A stretch of DNA of 8,869 bases from an uncultured Oscillospiraceae bacterium (GTDB taxonomy: Bacteria; Bacillota; Clostridia; Oscillospirales; Oscillospiraceae): positions 1 to 8,869 of the forward strand of contig CAJTYO010000087.1 of NCBI GenBank assembly GCA_910584045.1, read 5' to 3'. The translations under genes and the position numbers were made by a program. Of this stretch, positions 5,762-8,869 are shown one piece after another. Under the pieces are notes generated by a model. That model made no database searches, was not told where the DNA came from, and saw nothing but the letters and a program-made list of their open reading frames with translations. Every line of letters begins with the position of its first letter. Position 1 is the first letter of the stretch.

Positions 5762-5790
5762 ATGTTACCGCAAGAATCGCAAGAAGTCAA
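5762..5790 (-). promoter_or_regulatory. Predicted promoter of the AraC-type regulator
   Basis: On the minus strand TTGACT (5790-5785), a 17-base spacer and TAACAT (5767-5762) form a good promoter about 23 bases upstream of the start codon. Two CAAGAA repeats lie inside the spacer, which suggests autorepression. Confidence 0.65.
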
Positions 5791-5797
5791 ACAAGAA
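5771..5797. repeat. Three CAAGAA direct repeats, likely AraC-type operator
   Basis: CAAGAA occurs at 5771-5776, 5780-5785 and 5792-5797 on the plus strand; the first two sit in the extended match CGCAAGAA/TCGCAAGAA. They cover the regulator promoter and end six bases before the uxaC -35 box. Direct repeats just upstream of -35 are the usual AraC-activator arrangement, so binding could repress the regulator and activate uxaC. Confidence 0.5.
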
Positions 5798-5803
5798 TAG
5801 CAA

Positions 5804-5832
5804 TTTTCATGGACTGAATTTTCTGGTATACT
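5804..5832 (+). promoter_or_regulatory. Predicted uxaC operon promoter
   Basis: TTTTCA (5804-5809), 17 bases, then TATACT (5827-5832) with the extended -10 TGG just before it. Transcription should start near 5839, leaving a ~20-base leader with AAGGAGG (5844-5850) eight bases before the uxaC ATG. The poor -35 box fits a promoter that needs an activator. Confidence 0.6.
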
Positions 5833-5858
5833 GGGCGCATCATAAGGAGGAGCCGTTT

Positions 5859-7262
5859 ATGGGAGCATTTCTGCACAAGGATTTTCTGTTGACCACCCCC
5901 ACCGCCCGGACGCTGTACCACGACGTTGCGGCGAAGCAGCCTATCATTGATTATCACTGCCACATCGACCCACGCGAGATTTACGAGAACCGGCGGTTTG
6001 ACGACCTCTCCCAGCTCTGGCTGGGGGGCGACCACTACAAATGGCGGCTCCTGCGATCCAACGGCGCAGAGGAGAAGTACGTCACCGGAGACGCAGACGG
6101 CTGGGCGAAGTTCCGGCATTTCGCAGCGGTACTGCCCAAGGCCACCGGCAACCCCATGGTCCACTGGTGCCACCTGGAGCTGAAAAACTACTTCGGATGG
6201 GAAGGATTTTTGTGTGAAGACACTGCCCGGGAAGTCTGGGATCTCTGCAATGAGAAATTGCGAAACGATCCGGGCTTTACCGCCCGAGGCTTCATCCGCC
6301 GCAGCAATGTGGAGATGATCGGCACCACCGACGACCCCTGCGACAGCCTGGAGTGGCACGAGAAGCTGGCGGCGGATGAGAGCTTTCCGGTAAAGGTTTG
6401 CCCCACCTTCCGGCCGGACAAGGCGCTGAACCTCCACAAGCCGGGCTTCGCGGACTACATCCGGAAGCTGGAGGAGGTCGCGGGGGTCTCGTTGCGCACC
6501 GCGGAGGATATGAAGCGCGCCCTGTCGGAGCGAATCGCCTACTTTGCCGCCCACGGATGTCGTGCGGCAGACCACGGGTTGGACTACGTCAGCTTCCGCC
6601 GCCTTCCGGAGCCGGCGCTGAACGCCGCATTTCAAAAAGTCCTGTCCGGCGAAGTGCCCACCGTGGAAGAGTCTGAGGCATGGCAGACGGAGCTGCTGCT
6701 CCACTGCGCGGTCGAGTACGCCCGGCGGGGGCTGGTGATGCAGCTCCACTACTCCTGCCTGCGCAACCCAAACTCCCGTGCTTTCGCGGCCCTAGGACCG
6801 GACACCGGCTTTGACTGCATCGCCCTGTCGGACAGCGGCGGCGCGCTGGCGAAGCTGCTGGACGAGCTGGAGAAAACGGACAGCCTGCCCCGCACCATCC
6901 TTTACAGCCTCAACCCCGGCGACAACTCGTTCCTGGACGCCCTCATCGGTTCCTTCCAGGGATCCGGCATCCCCGGCAAGCTCCAGCACGGCAGTGCCTG
7001 GTGGTTCAACGACAATAAGGTTGGGATGAGCGAGCAGCTCATCAGCCTGGCCAACCAGAGCCTGCTGGGCAATTTTGTGGGGATGCTTACCGATTCCCGC
7101 AGCTTTCTCAGCTATGCCCGCCACGAGTATTTCCGGCGGATTCTCTGCAATCTGCTGGGCGGCTGGGTGGAGTGCGGGGAGTATCCCAACGATCCCGCCT
7201 TACTGGGGGAATTAGTGGAGGACATCTGCTATAGAAACGCCAAACGGTACTTCAATCTGTGA
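5859..7262 (+). CDS. uxaC: Glucuronate/galacturonate isomerase
   Basis: 467 residues, the normal length of UxaC. It converts D-glucuronate to D-fructuronate and D-galacturonate to D-tagaturonate, the first cytoplasmic step of hexuronate catabolism. It belongs to the amidohydrolase-fold superfamily. Seen are the metal-site motif DYHCHIDPREI (31-41) with His33 and His35, the substrate-region segment GTTDDPCDSLEWH (about 150-162), GPDTGFDCI, and the C-terminal signature GMLTDSRSFLSYARHEYFRR (about 408-427). The usual HIGAxRN stretch reads HYSCLRN here, a modest divergence. The start has a strong ribosome site. kdgK follows after 17 bases, so the two are co-transcribed. Very likely under control of the divergent AraC-type regulator. 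Confidence 0.96.
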   Translation: MGAFLHKDFLLTTPTARTLYHDVAAKQPIIDYHCHIDPREIYENRRFDDLSQLWLGGDHYKWRLLRSNGAEEKYVTGDADGWAKFRHFAAVLPKATGNPMVHWCHLELKNYFGWEGFLCEDTAREVWDLCNEKLRNDPGFTARGFIRRSNVEMIGTTDDPCDSLEWHEKLAADESFPVKVCPTFRPDKALNLHKPGFADYIRKLEEVAGVSLRTAEDMKRALSERIAYFAAHGCRAADHGLDYVSFRRLPEPALNAAFQKVLSGEVPTVEESEAWQTELLLHCAVEYARRGLVMQLHYSCLRNPNSRAFAALGPDTGFDCIALSDSGGALAKLLDELEKTDSLPRTILYSLNPGDNSFLDALIGSFQGSGIPGKLQHGSAWWFNDNKVGMSEQLISLANQSLLGNFVGMLTDSRSFLSYARHEYFRRILCNLLGGWVECGEYPNDPALLGELVEDICYRNAKRYFNL

Positions 7263-7279
7263 AAAGCGAGGACGATATA

Positions 7280-8359
7280 ATGGACTTGAAACTTCGAGAG
7301 AACTGCCGCTACGCCGTCGCCTGTCCTACCAGCATGGGGGTACGGATCACCCCGGAGGACCGCATGGCGGTCCACAACAGCACCCGCTTTTTCATGACCT
7401 CCACCAGCGCGGAGACCAACGTGCTGAACGTGGCCTCCTCCCTGGGCCGGGAGTGCCTCGCCCTGACCAAGTTTGTCAAGGACAGCCCCGTGGCGGCGTT
7501 TATCAAGGCCCAGCTCCGAGCCCGGAATATCCGGTATGAGGGCGTGGAGGTGGAGCAGGGCGGCCCCTGGGGCTACCGCCACCAGTTCAACGTGGCGGAC
7601 AGCGGCTTCGGCCTTCGCGCTCCCCGGGTGTGGAACGACCGGGCGGGGGAGGTGGGCCGGACGCTGAACGCCGCTGAGTTTGATCTCCCACGGATTTTCG
7701 GTCGGGAGGGCGTGGGTATCCTCCATATTTCCGGGTTGATCGCCGCCATGAGCCAGGAGACCACCGCCTGCTGTCTGGCTCTGGCGAAGGCTGCCAAGGA
7801 GTACGGCGCCTTGGTCAGCTTCGACCTCAACTACCGGGCCTCCTTCTGGAAAGGCCGGGAGACGGAGCTGCGGACAGCGTTCCACCAGATCGCGACCGTA
7901 GCCGACATTCTGGTGGGCAACGAGGAGGACTTCCAGCTCTGCCTGGGCTTCACCGGCCCGGAAGCGGGCGGGAAGGATCTTGCCGCCAAGATCGACAGCT
8001 TCAAGGGCATGGTCAGCGAGGTCAGAGCCAAATACGGCAACTCCCAAATTTTCGCCACCACCCTCCGGCAGGTCATCTCCGCCAACGAGCACCTCTGGGG
8101 CGCACTGATGCTGGCGGACGGGGAGTGGATCGTGGAGGAGCCCCGGCCCATTCCGGTGCTGGACCGCATCGGCGGCGGAGACGGGTTCACCGGCGGGGTG
8201 CTGTACGGCGTTCTCAACGGCTGGGAGCCGGAGAAGTGCCTGCAATTCGGCTGGGCCTCCGGCGTGCTGGCGGCAAGCAGTCTCAACGACTACGCCGAGC
8301 CGGCGGACGAAAAGCAGATTTGGGACATCTACGCGGGCAACGCCCGTGTGCAGAGATAA
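7280..8359 (+). CDS. kdgK: PfkB-family sugar kinase, probably 2-keto-3-deoxygluconate kinase
   Basis: 359 residues. Would phosphorylate 2-keto-3-deoxygluconate to KDPG, the step before aldolase cleavage in uronate breakdown. Support: FDLNYRASFW (181-190) and ILVGNEEDFQ (210-219), both typical of KdgK-like kinases, and the PfkB C-terminal signature DRIGGGDGFTGG (295-306) with catalytic base Asp301. The N-terminal part is divergent: the usual GEIMLRL start reads CPTSMGVRI (15-23), and the glycine pair of the first PfkB signature is replaced by TSTSAETNV (40-48). Substrate therefore rests partly on the uxaC neighbourhood. The ATG at 7280 has GAGGA seven bases upstream. A GTG at 7259 overlapping the uxaC stop has no ribosome site. 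gnd follows after 13 bases. Confidence 0.85.
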   Translation: MDLKLRENCRYAVACPTSMGVRITPEDRMAVHNSTRFFMTSTSAETNVLNVASSLGRECLALTKFVKDSPVAAFIKAQLRARNIRYEGVEVEQGGPWGYRHQFNVADSGFGLRAPRVWNDRAGEVGRTLNAAEFDLPRIFGREGVGILHISGLIAAMSQETTACCLALAKAAKEYGALVSFDLNYRASFWKGRETELRTAFHQIATVADILVGNEEDFQLCLGFTGPEAGGKDLAAKIDSFKGMVSEVRAKYGNSQIFATTLRQVISANEHLWGALMLADGEWIVEEPRPIPVLDRIGGGDGFTGGVLYGVLNGWEPEKCLQFGWASGVLAASSLNDYAEPADEKQIWDIYAGNARVQR

Positions 8360-8372
8360 GGGGGAAAACGTG

Positions 8373-8869
8373 ATGAAAAAAGCGGATATTGGCCTTGTCG
8401 GTCTGGCCGTCATGGGCGAAAACCTGGTGATGAACATGGAGTCCAAAGGTTTCACCGTGGCCGTGTTCAACCGCACCACCGAGAAGGTCAAAAAGTTCGT
8501 GGAGGGCCGCGCCAAGGGGAAGAACATCATCGGCGCCTGCTCCTTGCAGGAGCTGGCGGATAATCTGGAGAAGCCCCGGAAGATCATGATGATGGTCAAG
8601 GCAGGACAGGCCGTGGACAGTCTCATAGACCAGCTTCTGCCCATCCTGGAGCCCGGCGATATCCTCATCGACGGCGGCAACAGCCATTTCCCTGACACCA
8701 TCCGGCGCACCGAATACGTGGAGAGCAAGGGCCTCCTCTATGTTGGCTGCGGCGTATCCGGCGGAGAGGAGGGCGCTCTGAATGGTCCCTCCATGATGCC
8801 CGGCGGCTCCCCGGCGGCGTGGCCCGCCGTCAAGCCCATTTTCCAGGCCATCTGCGCCAAGGTGGAGGA
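8373..8869 (+). CDS. gnd: 6-phosphogluconate dehydrogenase (decarboxylating), N-terminal 165 codons
   Basis: Oxidises and decarboxylates 6-phosphogluconate to ribulose-5-phosphate with reduction of a nicotinamide cofactor, in the pentose phosphate pathway. Visible: Rossmann motif GLVGLAVMGENL (7-18), FNRT (32-35) after the second beta strand, which favours NADP+ over NAD+, the substrate loop DGGNSHFPDT (100-109), and the family signature VSGGEEGALNGPSMMPGG (128-145). The frame is open to the window edge; the catalytic lysine and C-terminal helical domain lie outside. The start has AAGGGGG upstream; a GTG one codon earlier is possible. It is third in the uxaC-kdgK operon, which is not a standard Ashwell-pathway position and suggests coupling of uronate use to NADPH/pentose supply. 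Confidence 0.95.
   Translation, partial: MKKADIGLVGLAVMGENLVMNMESKGFTVAVFNRTTEKVKKFVEGRAKGKNIIGACSLQELADNLEKPRKIMMMVKAGQAVDSLIDQLLPILEPGDILIDGGNSHFPDTIRRTEYVESKGLLYVGCGVSGGEEGALNGPSMMPGGSPAAWPAVKPIFQAICAKVE

Noticed and set aside
5740..5790. Seventeen-residue N-terminal extension of the AraC-type regulator from a TTG
   Set aside because: The TTG is the first half of the predicted -35 box TTGACT, and the ATG at 5739 has a strong ribosome binding site.
7259..7279. GTG start for kdgK overlapping the uxaC stop codon
   Set aside because: No ribosome binding site precedes it, whereas the ATG at 7280 has GAGGA at suitable distance.
7229..8728. 499-codon minus-strand open frame opposite kdgK and gnd
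   Set aside because: It is antisense to two clearly identified enzymes, with low-complexity composition and no domain; a shadow frame of G+C-rich coding DNA.

Overview
The window is G+C-rich Firmicutes-type DNA: strong GGAGG-like ribosome binding sites, sigma-A-like promoters, short intergenic gaps and intrinsic terminators. The protein families and gene style fit a gut Oscillospirales bacterium (Oscillibacter/Flavonifractor-like). That placement is an inference from style and was not tested by a search. No mobile element, CRISPR array, tRNA or rRNA gene was seen.

Left part (1-3205). The 5' part of gapA (glycolytic GAPDH) leaves the window on the minus strand. It is divergent from a plus-strand pair: a soluble histidine-kinase-like protein that has lost the usual phospho-acceptor histidine, then mnmA (tRNA 2-thiouridylase). 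The 295-base divergent gap holds both promoters, a 10-bp inverted repeat around the plus-strand -35 box, and a compact foldable leader RNA starting at the predicted transcription start. After mnmA comes a possible 24-residue ORF on the minus strand and a cluster of three hairpins separating it from the convergent uracil permease.

Middle (3206-4833). uraA, a uracil:proton symporter of the NCS2 family, is on the minus strand. Its leader contains a promoter with an extended -10, a well-placed ribosome binding site, a 25-codon leader ORF that is pyrimidine-rich at its 3' end, and an intrinsic terminator whose stem begins inside the leader ORF's stop codon. This arrangement resembles translation-coupled attenuation of the pyrBI kind. 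It is the most interesting regulatory element here.

Right part (4834-8869). An AraC-family regulator (minus) is divergent from uxaC-kdgK-gnd (plus, gnd cut by the window end). UxaC isomerises glucuronate/galacturonate, the PfkB kinase probably phosphorylates 2-keto-3-deoxygluconate, and Gnd oxidises 6-phosphogluconate. Together they suggest a hexuronate-use operon tied to the pentose phosphate pathway. The oxidoreductase, dehydratase and aldolase steps are not in the window. Three CAAGAA direct repeats between the divergent promoters are the likely regulator binding sites.
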